From Luteibacter sp. OK325 (lineage in GTDB: Bacteria > Pseudomonadota > Gammaproteobacteria > Xanthomonadales > Rhodanobacteraceae), in the NCBI RefSeq assembly GCF_003050935.1, contig NZ_QAOX01000012.1, forward strand, positions 1 to 64,000: a DNA stretch of 64,000 nucleotides, read 5' to 3'. This document shows, one piece after another, positions 7,649 to 16,350 of the stretch (position 1 is its first letter; the number at the start of each line of letters is the position of its first letter). The notes under the pieces were generated by a model, which was not told the origin of the DNA, ran no database searches, and saw only the letters and a program-made list of their open reading frames with translations. The position numbers and the translations under genes were made by a program.

Positions 7649-8542
7649 TCAGGCAGCGAACGACAATGGTGCCAGAGCGGCGAGCGTTTCGCGCACCCTG
7701 TCCAGCGCCGGGCCCGCTTCCAGCTCGACCAGGGGCAGCCTTGGAGCGGCCGAACCGAGCCCCAGGGCAGCCAGACCGGCCTTCACCGGGATGGGGTTCG
7801 GCGCGCAGTTGAGCGCGTCGATCAGCGGGGCCAGCCGTGCTGTCTCCCTCGCGGTCTTCTCCGGGTCGCCTGAACGGGCGGCGTCGCAGAAGGCGCGGAA
7901 GGCTTCGGGCACGAGATTGGCCACGACCGAAATGGTCCCGGCGGCGCCCGCCAGCATGGCCTGGTGGGCCGAGCCGTCGTCACCGCTGAGGTAGACGAAA
8001 TCCGGGCGAATAAGTTCCGCGAGGGCGCGAATGCGCTCGGCGTCGCCCCGGGCTTCCTTGATACCGATGATGCCTGCATGGACACGCAGGACCGCCACGG
8101 TCTCCGGCGCGATGTCGCAGCCAGTGCGCGGGGGCACGTTATAGAGGATGACCGGAAGGCCGCCCTCGTCCGCCACCGCGAGGAAGTGCCTGCGCAGGCC
8201 CTCCTGGGTCGGACGGACATAGAACGGCGCCACCACCAGGGCAACGTCGGCGCCAAGGGCCCTGGCCCGGCGCGTGGTGGCTATGGTTTTGGCGGTGCCT
8301 GCCTCGCCGGTGCCGGCGATGACGGGAATACGGTGGTTCACGTGCTTCACGGCGAAGCCGAGCAAGCGCTCGAATTCGTCGTGCTCGAGAAAATGGGACT
8401 CGCCCGTCGACCCGGCGACGACAACCGCCTGGGTGCCACCGGCGATCTGCTGGTCGAGCAGTCGGCCGAACGCGTCTAGATCGAGGGAGCCGTCGGCGGC
8501 GAACGGCGTCGCCAGCGCGGTGATGCTTCCGGAGATGTCCAA
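7649..8542 (-). CDS. dapA: 4-hydroxy-tetrahydrodipicolinate synthase
   Basis: Condenses pyruvate and aspartate semialdehyde in lysine and peptidoglycan precursor synthesis. The 297-residue TIM barrel has the Schiff-base Lys in GIKEARGD, the catalytic Tyr in ILYNVPPRTG and the GSTGE loop, in which the first Thr of the usual GTTGE is Ser. I choose the TTG at 8542 because it gives the family N-terminus (xDISGSITALATPF); ATG codons at 8575 and 8623 would add unrelated residues. Its upstream neighbour gcvR is divergent. Confidence 0.93.
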   Translation of the reverse strand: MDISGSITALATPFAADGSLDLDAFGRLLDQQIAGGTQAVVVAGSTGESHFLEHDEFERLLGFAVKHVNHRIPVIAGTGEAGTAKTIATTRRARALGADVALVVAPFYVRPTQEGLRRHFLAVADEGGLPVILYNVPPRTGCDIAPETVAVLRVHAGIIGIKEARGDAERIRALAELIRPDFVYLSGDDGSAHQAMLAGAAGTISVVANLVPEAFRAFCDAARSGDPEKTARETARLAPLIDALNCAPNPIPVKAGLAALGLGSAAPRLPLVELEAGPALDRVRETLAALAPLSFAA

Positions 8543-8722
8543 GGTGAAACCCGTTGAGTTACCAGCCGTTCGCATGTTACCGGGGCACCTGCGGCGAGTC
8601 CATTCGCGACGTGCACCCATCATTCCATGCGGAGTGTCTTGCTAGCGTGCGACGCAGCCAAGTAAGCTCGGGCCCGTAGCGACGCCCTGCGCCCCGCGGG
8701 TCGCGCCATCGGTAGTCGAGCC

Positions 8723-9283
8723 TTGAATCGTTCCGCAGTACGTAGCACCACCACCGATAACCAGCTCCTCATCTCGACGCTGTCGCCGGCGCACCGCGCC
8801 CCGATCCTCGCGTTGGCCAAGCGCATCGCCGACTCCGGCTGCAACATGGCCGACGCCCGCGTCTCCACGATCGGCAACGACACCTCGGTGATGCTGCTCG
8901 CCTCGGGCGCCTGGGATGCCGTCGCCAAGCTGGAAACCGCGCTGGCCAAGCTGGCCCGCGACGAAGAGCTGCAGATCGTGCATTACCGCACCACCCCGCG
9001 CGAGCCGACCTCGCACCTGTTGCCCTATCTGGTCGAGGTGATCGCCGCCGACCGACCGGGCATCCTGGTGAAGATCATCGAGTTCTTTTCGCGCCGCGAC
9101 ATCAGCGTGGAGCAGCTCACGTCCATGCGTTACCAGGCCATGCAGACCGGCGCTGAAATGTTCCAGGCCCAGATCACCATCGGTATTCCGTCGGAAACAC
9201 ATATCGCCGCGCTGCGCGACGATTTCCTCGAGTTGTGCGATGGCCTCAATCTCGACGCCATCATGGACCCCGTGAAGTTCTGA
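8723..9283 (+). CDS. gcvR: GcvR-like protein with two ACT domains
   Basis: Members of this family in E. coli repress the glycine-cleavage operon by binding the activator GcvA. The 186-residue protein has two ACT-type regulatory domains, roughly residues 13-90 and 100-180, the second with DRPGILVKIIEFFSRRDISVEQL. The only plausible start is the TTG at 8723; the next Met is about 40 residues in. The dapA-gcvR-bcp arrangement is common in gammaproteobacteria. Whether it controls glycine cleavage here cannot be seen. Confidence 0.8.
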   Translation: MNRSAVRSTTTDNQLLISTLSPAHRAPILALAKRIADSGCNMADARVSTIGNDTSVMLLASGAWDAVAKLETALAKLARDEELQIVHYRTTPREPTSHLLPYLVEVIAADRPGILVKIIEFFSRRDISVEQLTSMRYQAMQTGAEMFQAQITIGIPSETHIAALRDDFLELCDGLNLDAIMDPVKF

Positions 9284-9306
9284 CCCAAGGGAAGACAGAC
9301 CTACGC

Positions 9307-9765
9307 ATGATCGGCAAGGGCAAGAAGCTACCGAAACTCGAAGGCGCACTGGGCGATGGCACGAGCCTGTCGCTGGCCTCCCTCCACGGCAAGTGGGTCG
9401 TGGTCTTCTTTTACCCGAAGGACAACACGCCGGGCTGTACGAACGAGGCGAAGGACTTCCGCGATCTCTACGGGGAATTCCAGGCCCGCAACGCCGAAGT
9501 CGTCGGCGTATCCCGTGACTCCGTGCGATCGCACGCGAATTTCGCCGGCAAGCACGAACTACCCTTCCCACTCGTGTCCGACGCCGACGAAGCCTGGTGC
9601 CAGGCATTCGACGTGATCCACGAGAAAGTGCTCTACGGTAAGCGCTACCTCGGCGTGGTCCGCAGTACCTTCCTGATCGACCCCAACGGCAAGCTCGCCG
9701 CGGAATGGCGTGGGATCAAGATCCCCGGCCACGTGCGAGCCGTTCTCGAGAGTGTTCCCACCGCG
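9307..9765 (+). CDS. bcp: Thioredoxin-dependent peroxiredoxin (BCP/PrxQ)
   Basis: Reduces hydroperoxides in the cytoplasm. The 153-residue protein shows the PrxQ core FFYPKDNTPGCTNEAKDF with the peroxidatic Cys44. The resolving Cys five residues later in E. coli BCP is replaced by Lys49; the only other cysteine is Cys98 (AWCQAF). The ATG at 9307 is chosen because the longer frame overlaps gcvR. It lies 23 bp after gcvR in a likely operon and ends before a terminator. Confidence 0.93.
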
Positions 9766-9796
9766 TGACGGATACCGCGTCATGCGGCTCCTCCCC

Positions 9797-9822
9797 CCGG
9801 CCGTCGCCGTGCGGCCGGTTTT
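9797..9822 (+). terminator. Terminator of gcvR-bcp
   Basis: A 7-bp stem (CCGGCCG / CGGCCGG) with an 8-nt loop and a TTTT run, between bcp and phoH. Confidence 0.7.
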
Positions 9823-9849
9823 GCAACCTCTGCAAGAGGTCACTTCCGT

Positions 9850-11238
9850 ATGACCGGAAGCAAGCGCATCTACGCCCTCGACACCAACGTGCTTCTGCAC
9901 GATCCAACGTCGCTGTTCCGCTTCGAGGAGCACGACGTCTTCATACCGATGACGGTGCTGGAGGAACTGGACGACAAGAAGAAAGGCGGCTCGGAAGTCT
10001 CGCGCAACGGCCGCCAGGTAAGCCGTTTCCTCAATGAACTGATCGAACGCGGCGGCGGCGAAGGCATCCGCAACGGCGTGGAGCTGATCAACCCGCAGGG
10101 AATAAAGCTCAACCGTAATGCCGTGGGCCGGCTGTTCTTCCAGCAGCGCACGGGCCACGGCAACGGCAAGGCCGACAACCAGATCCTGGCCGCTGTCATC
10201 GACCTGCGCGACCAGTACCCGGATCGGCCGGTCATCCTGGTTTCCAAGGACATCAACCTCCGGATCAAGGCGTCGATCTACGGCATCACCGCCGAGGACT
10301 ACGAGAACGACCGCGCACTGGACGACTTCGCCCTGCTCTTCACCGGGTCGGACGGGTTGACCGAAGATTTCTGGACACGGCACCCGGAACTGCGCTCGTG
10401 GAACGAGCGTGGCCGCACGTTCTACGAAGTGGACATGCGCGAGGACGAGAACTGGTACGCCAACGAATGCCTGTACATGCCCGGCGAGAACGATGTCGAG
10501 CTGCGCGTACTGGAGATCCGTGGCGACGAGGAGCACCGCAAGGCCAAGCTCGTCCTGCTCGACGATCACACGCATGCCTCACACGGCGTGTGGGGCATCG
10601 CGGCGCGCAATCGCGAGCAGAACTTCGCGATGAACCTGCTCATGGATCCCGACGTCGACTTCGTCACCCTGCTCGGCACGGCCGGTACCGGCAAGACCCT
10701 GCTCGCCCTCGCCGCAGGCCTGGCCCAGGTCATGGACCAGCAGCGTTACCGCGAGATCATCATGACCCGCGCCACGGTCTCGGTCGGCGAAGACATCGGC
10801 TTCCTGCCGGGCACCGAGGAAGAGAAGATGACGCCGTGGATGGGCGCCCTGACGGACAACCTCGAAGTACTCGCCAATCCGGAGGAAGGCGGTTCCTGGG
10901 GTCGTCAGGCCACCAACGACCTGCTTGCCTCACGCGTGAAAATCCGCTCGCTGAACTTCATGCGCGGCCGTACCTTCCTCAGCCGCTACCTGATCATCGA
11001 CGAGGCCCAGAACCTCACGCCGAAGCAGATGAAGACCCTGATCACGCGCGCCGGCCCGGGCACGAAGATCGTCTGCCTGGGCAACGTCGAGCAGATCGAC
11101 ACGCCCTACCTCACGGAAACCACATCGGGCCTCACCTATGCGGTGGACCGCTTCAAGATGTGGGCTCACTCAGGGCACATCACGCTCAAGCGCGGCGAGC
11201 GGTCGAGGCTGGCCGATTTCGCCTCTGAAGCTTTGTAA
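9850..11238 (+). CDS. PhoH-family PIN-ATPase (PhoH2 type)
   Basis: Fusion of an N-terminal PIN ribonuclease-like domain (about residues 5-140, with Asp11 in ALDTNVLLHD and a Glu near 38) and a C-terminal PhoH ATPase (about 230-460) with Walker A GTAGTGKT and Walker B YLIIDEAQN. Characterised PhoH2 proteins are RNA helicase/RNases, so an RNA-unwinding and cleaving role is likely. At 462 residues it is full length. It starts 28 bp after the bcp terminator and ends at its own terminator. Confidence 0.92.
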   Translation: MTGSKRIYALDTNVLLHDPTSLFRFEEHDVFIPMTVLEELDDKKKGGSEVSRNGRQVSRFLNELIERGGGEGIRNGVELINPQGIKLNRNAVGRLFFQQRTGHGNGKADNQILAAVIDLRDQYPDRPVILVSKDINLRIKASIYGITAEDYENDRALDDFALLFTGSDGLTEDFWTRHPELRSWNERGRTFYEVDMREDENWYANECLYMPGENDVELRVLEIRGDEEHRKAKLVLLDDHTHASHGVWGIAARNREQNFAMNLLMDPDVDFVTLLGTAGTGKTLLALAAGLAQVMDQQRYREIIMTRATVSVGEDIGFLPGTEEEKMTPWMGALTDNLEVLANPEEGGSWGRQATNDLLASRVKIRSLNFMRGRTFLSRYLIIDEAQNLTPKQMKTLITRAGPGTKIVCLGNVEQIDTPYLTETTSGLTYAVDRFKMWAHSGHITLKRGERSRLADFASEAL

Positions 11239-11258
11239 GCGCGGGCAAGTGCGACAGC

Positions 11259-11291
11259 AAAGGCGCGGGCAGCGATGTCCGCGCCTTTTTC
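11259..11291 (+). terminator. Terminator of phoH
   Basis: The stem AAAGGCGCGG / CCGCGCCTTT with a loop of about 8 nt and a T5 run, 20 bp after the phoH stop codon. Confidence 0.88.
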
Positions 11292-11385
11292 GTTTCGGCG
11301 GGCTCGGCTTCGCCATCGCGTTCGGGCTTTGGCACTGAGGGAAGGGAGCCGGAGACTTGAGTTGAGAGCAGATTCACAAGCCGTC

Positions 11386-11409
11386 TGTGGGAGCCGCTTC
11401 AGCGGCGAT
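11386..11409 (+). repeat. REP-like element, 'CTTCAG' form
   Basis: A full consensus copy, TGTGGGAGCCGCTTCAGCGG then CGAT, located 29 bp before the thiD start. It would be transcribed into the thiD leader. Confidence 0.78.
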
Positions 11410-11437
11410 GCTCCTCCCCTGCGGATATCATTTCGCC

Positions 11438-12223
11438 ATGACAGCCAAAGCCAGAGCCAAACCCAACACACTGACCATAGCTGGCTCGGATTCTGGCGGC
11501 GGTGCTGGCATCCAGGCCGACCTGAAGACCTTTCATGCGCGTGGGACACACGGGCTCACCGCCATCACGGCGGTGACATCGCAGAACACGCGCGGCGTGA
11601 CGGCGGTTCATACCCTGCCCCTTGCCCACATCCGCAGCCAGATTGACGCGGTGTTCGACGACTACCCGATCGCGGCGGTGAAGACGGGCATGCTTGGCAG
11701 CGCAGCGGTGACGAGACGGGTGGCGAAGGAGATGCGTCTACGCAAGCCGGCGTGGCTGGTTGTCGATCCGGTGATGATTGCTACGAGCGGAGCACGCTTG
11801 CTCGATGAAGACGCGATTGAGGCGATGGTGACGCGCCTGATCCCGCTGGCCGACGTGCTCACGCCTAACCTGCCTGAGGCCGAAGCCCTCCTCGGTAGAG
11901 CACTGGGGCGCGACATGGACACCGTAGGCGCAGACCTCCTCGCCCTCGGCGCACGCGGCGTGCTGCTCAAAGGCGGCCACGGCAAAGGCCGCGAGGTGAT
12001 CGATCGTTTTTACGATGCCAGCGGCGTGATCGAGGTTCGGCACCCGCGTCTACCCATTGAAGGCCATGGCAGTGGCTGCACACTGGCTTCGGCCGTGGCG
12101 GCGGGGCTGGCTCGGGGCAAATCGCCGCACGCGGCTGTCAGGGAGGCTATTGCCTGGGTGAACAAGACCTTCCAGCGAGCCTGGCAGCCCGGCGGAGGCG
12201 CGGTCTACGTGCTCGGGCACTGA
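11438..12223 (+). CDS. thiD: Hydroxymethylpyrimidine/phosphomethylpyrimidine kinase
   Basis: Two-step kinase making HMP-pyrophosphate for thiamine synthesis. The 261-residue ribokinase-fold protein has the N-terminal [19 protein letters not shown], the VKTGMLGS stretch, DPVMIATSG and the anion-hole motif [11 protein letters not shown] with the catalytic-base region. The ATG at 11438 is chosen; a GTG at 11387 in frame lies inside the REP copy. No thiamine riboswitch is visible in the leader. Confidence 0.95.
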   Translation: MTAKARAKPNTLTIAGSDSGGGAGIQADLKTFHARGTHGLTAITAVTSQNTRGVTAVHTLPLAHIRSQIDAVFDDYPIAAVKTGMLGSAAVTRRVAKEMRLRKPAWLVVDPVMIATSGARLLDEDAIEAMVTRLIPLADVLTPNLPEAEALLGRALGRDMDTVGADLLALGARGVLLKGGHGKGREVIDRFYDASGVIEVRHPRLPIEGHGSGCTLASAVAAGLARGKSPHAAVREAIAWVNKTFQRAWQPGGGAVYVLGH

Positions 12224-12299
12224 GCCCGGAGTATCCTAGGCACGTTGATACAGGCCGCATGCGGCCGCAGGTATCGCTTGTCCCTGTCGAGTCCAACCC

Positions 12300-13256
12300 A
12301 TGAATTTCCTCGGGCCCCGCTTCATCGTCCTGTATGTGCTGATCCTGTTCACGCTCTGCGTGCTGCTGGTGCACCTGCGCGGACGCTCGCGCCTGCGCTT
12401 CGATCGCCAACTGGTCGACCACTCGGCGCTCTTCGCGCCGTACAACCTGCTGATGTATGCCTTCTCCGCCGTACCGGCGCGCCCGATCCTCGATCGCGGT
12501 GGCTTTCCTCAGCTCGACCTGCTGCAAGGCAACTGGGAGAAGATCCGCGAAGAAGCCATGCACCTGTTCGACGAGGGCTTCATCCGCTCCGCCGAGAAGC
12601 ACAGCGATGCCAGCTTCAATTCCTTTTTCAAGCAGGGCTGGAAGCGCTTTTACCTGAAATGGTACGGCGAGCCGCTGGCTTCGGCCGAGGCGCTATGCCC
12701 GGAAACGGTCAAGCTGCTCAAATCGATTCCGAGCGTGAAGGCGGCGATGTTCGCCCTGCTTCCGCCGGGTAGCAAACTCAACCCGCACCGCGATCCGTTC
12801 GCCGGCTCGCTCCGCTACCACCTCGGCCTGATCACGCCGAACTCCGACGACTGCCGCATCTTCGTCGACGGCGAAATGCACGCCTGGCGCGATGGCAAGG
12901 ACGTCGTCTTCGACGAAACCTATGTGCACTGGGCGGAGAACCGCACCGATCAGACGCGGGTGATCCTCTTCGCCGACGTCGAGCGCCCGCTGAAGAGCCG
13001 CCTGATGACGGGCATCAACAAGCGCGTCGGTGCCTTCATGGGTTCGATCACGGCATCGCCGAATGACGACGAGAGCAGCGAGCAGGTCGGCTTCGTCAAC
13101 CGGATGTTCGCGATGAACAACCGCGGCCGCGCACGCACCCGTAAATTCAAGAAAGCCAATCCGAAGCTGTTCCGCATCATCAAGTACATCGGCATCGTGC
13201 TGATGATCTGGCTGGTCTTCCTCGCGCCCTACCCCTTCTTCCGCGGCAACCACTGA
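12300..13256 (+). CDS. LpxO-like aspartyl/asparaginyl beta-hydroxylase family protein
   Basis: Fe(II)/2-oxoglutarate dioxygenase of the family that includes LpxO, which hydroxylates a lipid A fatty acid. It has an N-terminal membrane segment (residues about 8-26), the iron-binding HRDPF motif in NPHRDPFAGSLRYHLGL, the second His in YVHWAENRTD and the 2-oxoglutarate Arg in TRVILFADVERP. A second hydrophobic segment lies at the C-terminus (about 293-312). Two membrane anchors and a cytoplasmic dioxygenase domain match LpxO at 318 residues. The lipid A substrate is inferred, not shown. Confidence 0.82.
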   Translation: MNFLGPRFIVLYVLILFTLCVLLVHLRGRSRLRFDRQLVDHSALFAPYNLLMYAFSAVPARPILDRGGFPQLDLLQGNWEKIREEAMHLFDEGFIRSAEKHSDASFNSFFKQGWKRFYLKWYGEPLASAEALCPETVKLLKSIPSVKAAMFALLPPGSKLNPHRDPFAGSLRYHLGLITPNSDDCRIFVDGEMHAWRDGKDVVFDETYVHWAENRTDQTRVILFADVERPLKSRLMTGINKRVGAFMGSITASPNDDESSEQVGFVNRMFAMNNRGRARTRKFKKANPKLFRIIKYIGIVLMIWLVFLAPYPFFRGNH

Positions 13257-13260
13257 TGTC

Positions 13261-13701
13261 ATGAAGCGACTCACCCTCGGCCTCACCCTCTTCCTCGTCG
13301 CGACTGCTGCCGCTGCGGAAGATCTCGGACCGAAGGTCGATCGCCTCGTCGAGGACACCACGAAAAATGCCGCCAGCGAGGCGCGCGCCTTCGACGCCTT
13401 GCTCAAACTCGGCAACGACGGTGTGCCCTACATCATCAGCCATCTCGGCGACGACCGCCGCCTTCCCGAACAATCCATCATCATCCGCCGCCCCGGCCGC
13501 GAAGACCGCCAGGTCAAACCCTGGTACGTGCACGATGGCCTCGAGTTCGTGCTGACCGAGCTGACCGGCTTCTCCCTGGGGCCGCAGAACGGCCACCTTC
13601 TGAAGACGCAGCGCGAGCAGAACACGCGAAAGTGGGTGGCGTGGTGTGTCGGAAGGTTCCCGGACAAGGCGGACGTGTGCCGCTCGAGCGATCGCCGCTG
13701 A
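13261..13701 (+). CDS. Small exported protein of unknown function
   Basis: A 146-residue protein with a clear signal peptide (MKRLTLGLTLFLVATAAAAED, cleavage near residue 19). The mature part is charged, with a short helical stretch and a C-terminal pair of cysteines (CVGRFPDKADVC) that could form a disulphide. It begins 4 bp after the LpxO-like gene and is probably co-transcribed. I do not recognise the family. The last codons and the stop overlap half of a REP-like element (13691-13708). Confidence 0.8.
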   Translation: MKRLTLGLTLFLVATAAAAEDLGPKVDRLVEDTTKNAASEARAFDALLKLGNDGVPYIISHLGDDRRLPEQSIIIRRPGREDRQVKPWYVHDGLEFVLTELTGFSLGPQNGHLLKTQREQNTRKWVAWCVGRFPDKADVCRSSDRR

Positions 13702-13708
13702 AGCGGCC
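13691..13708 (-). repeat. Truncated REP-like element spanning a stop codon
   Basis: ATCGCCGCTGAAGCGG is the minus-strand form of the REP stem and end. It supplies the last codons and the TGA of the preceding small exported protein, then the TCCCACA end of the family is missing. Confidence 0.6.
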
Positions 13709-13730
13709 AAAAAAGGCCAGCTCACGCCGC

Positions 13731-14362
13731 GGCGGGCGTGGACGTCGCGGCGCAGAGCCTTCGGTGACGTAGCGGAGCAGAGCCTTCGGTGCCCACCCTC
13801 GCTGCTCAGACAGTCCTCCGCGTTTCGTACCGGAAAGGCCGTTGCGCGGCCCGTGTTCTTATTGGCCTACGGCCGCTCCACTTGTGCGGAACTCGCCTCG
13901 AGGATGGGCACCGAAGGCTCTCCCGAGCCCTGAGGTTCGCGTGGGTCGAGCCAAAGCGCACGGCAGCATCGCCGGCAGGCGCGCAGGCACAGGCGCGAGG
14001 AAGGTGTTCGGCAGCCGGGTGCCAGCAACCGCCTCCACGTCGACCCGGGGCTCGACAACGGTCGGGGGCAACGACGGCACCACGCAACGGCTCTCCTTCC
14101 ACCCAACCGTATCGTCGTGAGAGACCTTGGTGTCCACCCTCGAGGCGAGTTCCGCACAAGTGGAGCGGCCGTAGGCCAGATAGATACATGGGCCGCGAAG
14201 CGGCCTTCCGCACCGAACGCGGAGGACTGTCTGAGCAGCGAGGGTGGGCACCAAGGTCTCCCCCGCGAGACGCCCAAGTGTACAGCGATGGCACAGCCGA
14301 GCCCGCCAGGCCAAAGGCGAGCCATGTGCGTGGTGCATGGCGCGAATGAATGCCCGGCCTGA
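13731..14362 (-). repeat. Composite inverted-module element, copy A
   Basis: A ~0.63-kb element that matches 50315-50925 in the opposite orientation. It holds two ~142-bp modules in inverted orientation, 13779-13921 (type 2, arms CCTTCGGTG/CACCGAAGG) and 14120-14260 (type 1, arms CCTTGGTG/CACCAAGG), around a ~200-bp GC-rich core. Many frames are open on both strands, but they conflict with each other and with the palindromic structure, so I call it non-coding. It fills the space between two convergent genes, ending 24 bp before the icd terminator. Confidence 0.8.
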
Positions 14363-14377
14363 AATCCACGACGAACC

Positions 14378-14409
14378 AAAAAAAAGACCCCGCATTTCTG
14401 CAGGGTCTC
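14378..14409 (-). terminator. Terminator of icd
   Basis: On the minus strand AGACCCTGCAG, a short loop, then GGGGTCT is followed by eight T. It lies 22 bp after the isocitrate dehydrogenase stop codon. Confidence 0.85.
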
Positions 14410-14431
14410 TCGTCACCACCTGGCGAACGAC

Positions 14432-15454
14432 TTACGCCGTAGCGCGGAGCCGCTCGACGATCGCGTCGCCGAAGGTGTCCGTGGTGCCGGTGCCGCCGAC
14501 GTCCGGCGTGGTGCGGTCGCGGGCTTCCATCGTGTCGCGGATGGCTGCGCGCAAACGCGTGGCCTTGGCGACCATGTCCAGATGGTCGAGCATATCGGCC
14601 GCGGCGAGCAGCAGCGCGCACGGGTTGGCCTTCTTCTGGCCAGCGATATCCGGTGCCGAACCGTGGACGGCTTCGAAGATCGCCGCGTCCTTGCCGATGT
14701 TGGCGCCCGGGGCGAGGCCCAGGCCACCGACGAGACCGGCACAAAGGTCGGAGAGGATGTCACCGAACAGGTTCGTCGTCACGATCACGTCGAACTGGTA
14801 CGGATTCATCACCAGCTGCATGCAGGCGTTGTCGACGATCATCTCGCCGAACTCGATGTCCGGGTAATCCTTGGCTACTTCGCGGGCCACCGTCAGGAAC
14901 AGGCCCGACGAGGTCTTCATGATGTTGGCCTTGTGCACCGCCGTGACCTTCTTGCGACCCTTCTTGCGGGCCATTTCGAAGGCGTACTTGCAGATGCGCT
15001 GCATGCCCGGGCGGGTGTTGCGGATCATCGAGGTGGCAACTTCGGTGTCGCCCTCGCCCGTGGTGGTCTGGCCTTCGGCCAGGTACGCACCTTCGGTGTT
15101 CTCACGCACGGTGATGATGTCGATGTTCTCGTAACGCGCCTTGGTGCCCGGGAAGCTGATGGCCGGACGCACGTTGGAGTAGAGGTCGAACTTGCGACGC
15201 AGGGTCACGTTGATCGAGGTGAAGCCGCCGCCGATCGGCGTGGTCAACGGACCCTTCAGCGCGACCTTGTGCTCGGCGATCTTGTCGATCGTGTGCTGCG
15301 GCAGGAGGTCGCCATGCTTTTCGAGGGCTACCACGCCGGCGTCGACGTAATCGTATTTCAGACCGCAGTCGAGGGCGTCGAGAACGCGAATGGTCGCGTC
15401 CATGATCTCGGGGCCGATGCCGTCGCCGGGGATCACGGCAATCGTCTTGCTCAT
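14432..15454 (-). CDS. icd: NAD-dependent isocitrate dehydrogenase
   Basis: TCA-cycle oxidation of isocitrate to 2-oxoglutarate. The 340-residue protein belongs to the short beta-decarboxylating dehydrogenase branch: [10 protein letters not shown], the isocitrate-binding [18 protein letters not shown], the metal site NLFGDILSD and [15 protein letters not shown]. Asp-Ile at the cofactor loop fits NAD rather than NADP preference by family knowledge. 3-isopropylmalate dehydrogenase is excluded by the isocitrate-type substrate loop. It is a single-gene unit with its own terminator. Confidence 0.92.
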   Translation of the reverse strand: MSKTIAVIPGDGIGPEIMDATIRVLDALDCGLKYDYVDAGVVALEKHGDLLPQHTIDKIAEHKVALKGPLTTPIGGGFTSINVTLRRKFDLYSNVRPAISFPGTKARYENIDIITVRENTEGAYLAEGQTTTGEGDTEVATSMIRNTRPGMQRICKYAFEMARKKGRKKVTAVHKANIMKTSSGLFLTVAREVAKDYPDIEFGEMIVDNACMQLVMNPYQFDVIVTTNLFGDILSDLCAGLVGGLGLAPGANIGKDAAIFEAVHGSAPDIAGQKKANPCALLLAAADMLDHLDMVAKATRLRAAIRDTMEARDRTTPDVGGTGTTDTFGDAIVERLRATA

Positions 15455-15557
15455 GGGGGTAACTCCTGAAGGGAAGCGGAAAAATCGCTCAATTATCGGC
15501 GATTCTGCCCACTTCCTTCAAGGTTACCGCCCCGATCGGGGCGACAAGGACGGCCGG

Positions 15558-15947
15558 TCAGGCCGCCGGATGGTCGGCGCAGGCTTCGGCGTCGGCCGCC
15601 GTCTCGCCTTCCAGCGAGTCGAGGAAATCGACCGCGCGGCGCAGGTGAGGGATAACGATGGAGCCACCGACCACGAGGCCCACGCTGAAAACCTCGAAGA
15701 ATTCATCGCGATTGACACCGGCTTCCTTGCACTGGGCCACGTGGTAGCTGATGCAGTCGTCGCAGCGCAGGACCATCGAGGCGACCAGGCCGAGCATCTC
15801 CTTGGTCTTCACGTCCAGGGCGCCCGCACGGTAGGTCTGGGTATCCAGGGCGAAGAAACGGCGGACGACCTGGTTGTCCTCACCGAGGATGCGCTCGTTC
15901 ATCCGCTTGCGGAACGCGGTGAATTCTTCGATGCGGTTATCACCCAT
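15558..15947 (-). CDS. Carboxymuconolactone decarboxylase/AhpD-like protein
   Basis: A 129-residue all-alpha protein with the redox motif CDDCISYH (CxxCxxxH) typical of AhpD-like peroxidase/thiol proteins. Its start at 15947 overlaps the glutaredoxin stop by one base (TGATG), so the two are co-translated, consistent with a shared thiol-redox role. The longer frame upstream lies within the glutaredoxin gene. The substrate cannot be told from the sequence. Confidence 0.85.
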   Translation of the reverse strand: MGDNRIEEFTAFRKRMNERILGEDNQVVRRFFALDTQTYRAGALDVKTKEMLGLVASMVLRCDDCISYHVAQCKEAGVNRDEFFEVFSVGLVVGGSIVIPHLRRAVDFLDSLEGETAADAEACADHPAA

Positions 15948-16216
15948 CAGTGTGCTGCCTCGAGGATTTCGGCCAGGCGGCCGCTGCGATCGGCGGCCGC
16001 GAGGTCGTCGAAACCACCCACGTGCGTGCCATTGATGAAAATCTGCGGCACGGTGCGGCGCCCACCGCTCTTTTCGAGCATGAGGTCGCGCTGGGCCGGA
16101 TCCATGTCGATACGGACCTCGTTCCAGCCCAGGCCCCTGGCCTTGAGCAGGTTCTTGGCGGCGACGCAGTACGGGCACACCGCGGTCGAATAGATGGTGA
16201 TATCAGGGGTGGACAT
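15947..16216 (-). CDS. grxC: Glutaredoxin 3-like protein
   Basis: An 89-residue dithiol glutaredoxin with the CPYC active site in STAVCPYCVAAKNLL, the cis-proline TVPQIFI and the GSH-binding GGFDDLAA. It reduces disulphides at the expense of glutathione. ATG at 16216 is preferred over a longer frame to 16276 because it gives the family N-terminus (MSTPDITIY). First gene of a two-gene unit with the AhpD-like protein. Confidence 0.95.
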   Translation of the reverse strand: MSTPDITIYSTAVCPYCVAAKNLLKARGLGWNEVRIDMDPAQRDLMLEKSGGRRTVPQIFINGTHVGGFDDLAAADRSGRLAEILEAAH

Positions 16217-16350
16217 GGAGAGGGATGCTCCGGAAGCGAATGGCCAAAAGATGGCGTCGCAGGGCGGATTTTGCAAGACGGACGAACCCCGCCCCGTCAG
16301 TGCGGTCTAAGGCGATCGGACTCCCACGGTGATGGTATCGTCCCCGGCCT

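Noticed and set aside
11387-12223. Longer thiD starting in the REP element at a GTG
   Set aside because: The extension is made of REP sequence and the thiD family begins at MTAKAR; the ATG at 11438 is better.
12247-12275. Inverted repeat GATAC...GTATC before the LpxO-like gene as an operator
   Set aside because: The arms pair only partly, with no T run and no known motif; it could be chance in GC-rich DNA.
13867-14379. Long open frames on both strands in the composite repeat, and the matching ones in copy B (for example 50361-50864)
   Set aside because: Several frames are open at once on both strands, as expected in GC-rich palindromic DNA. Copies A and B conserve inverted structure, not one frame with synonymous change.
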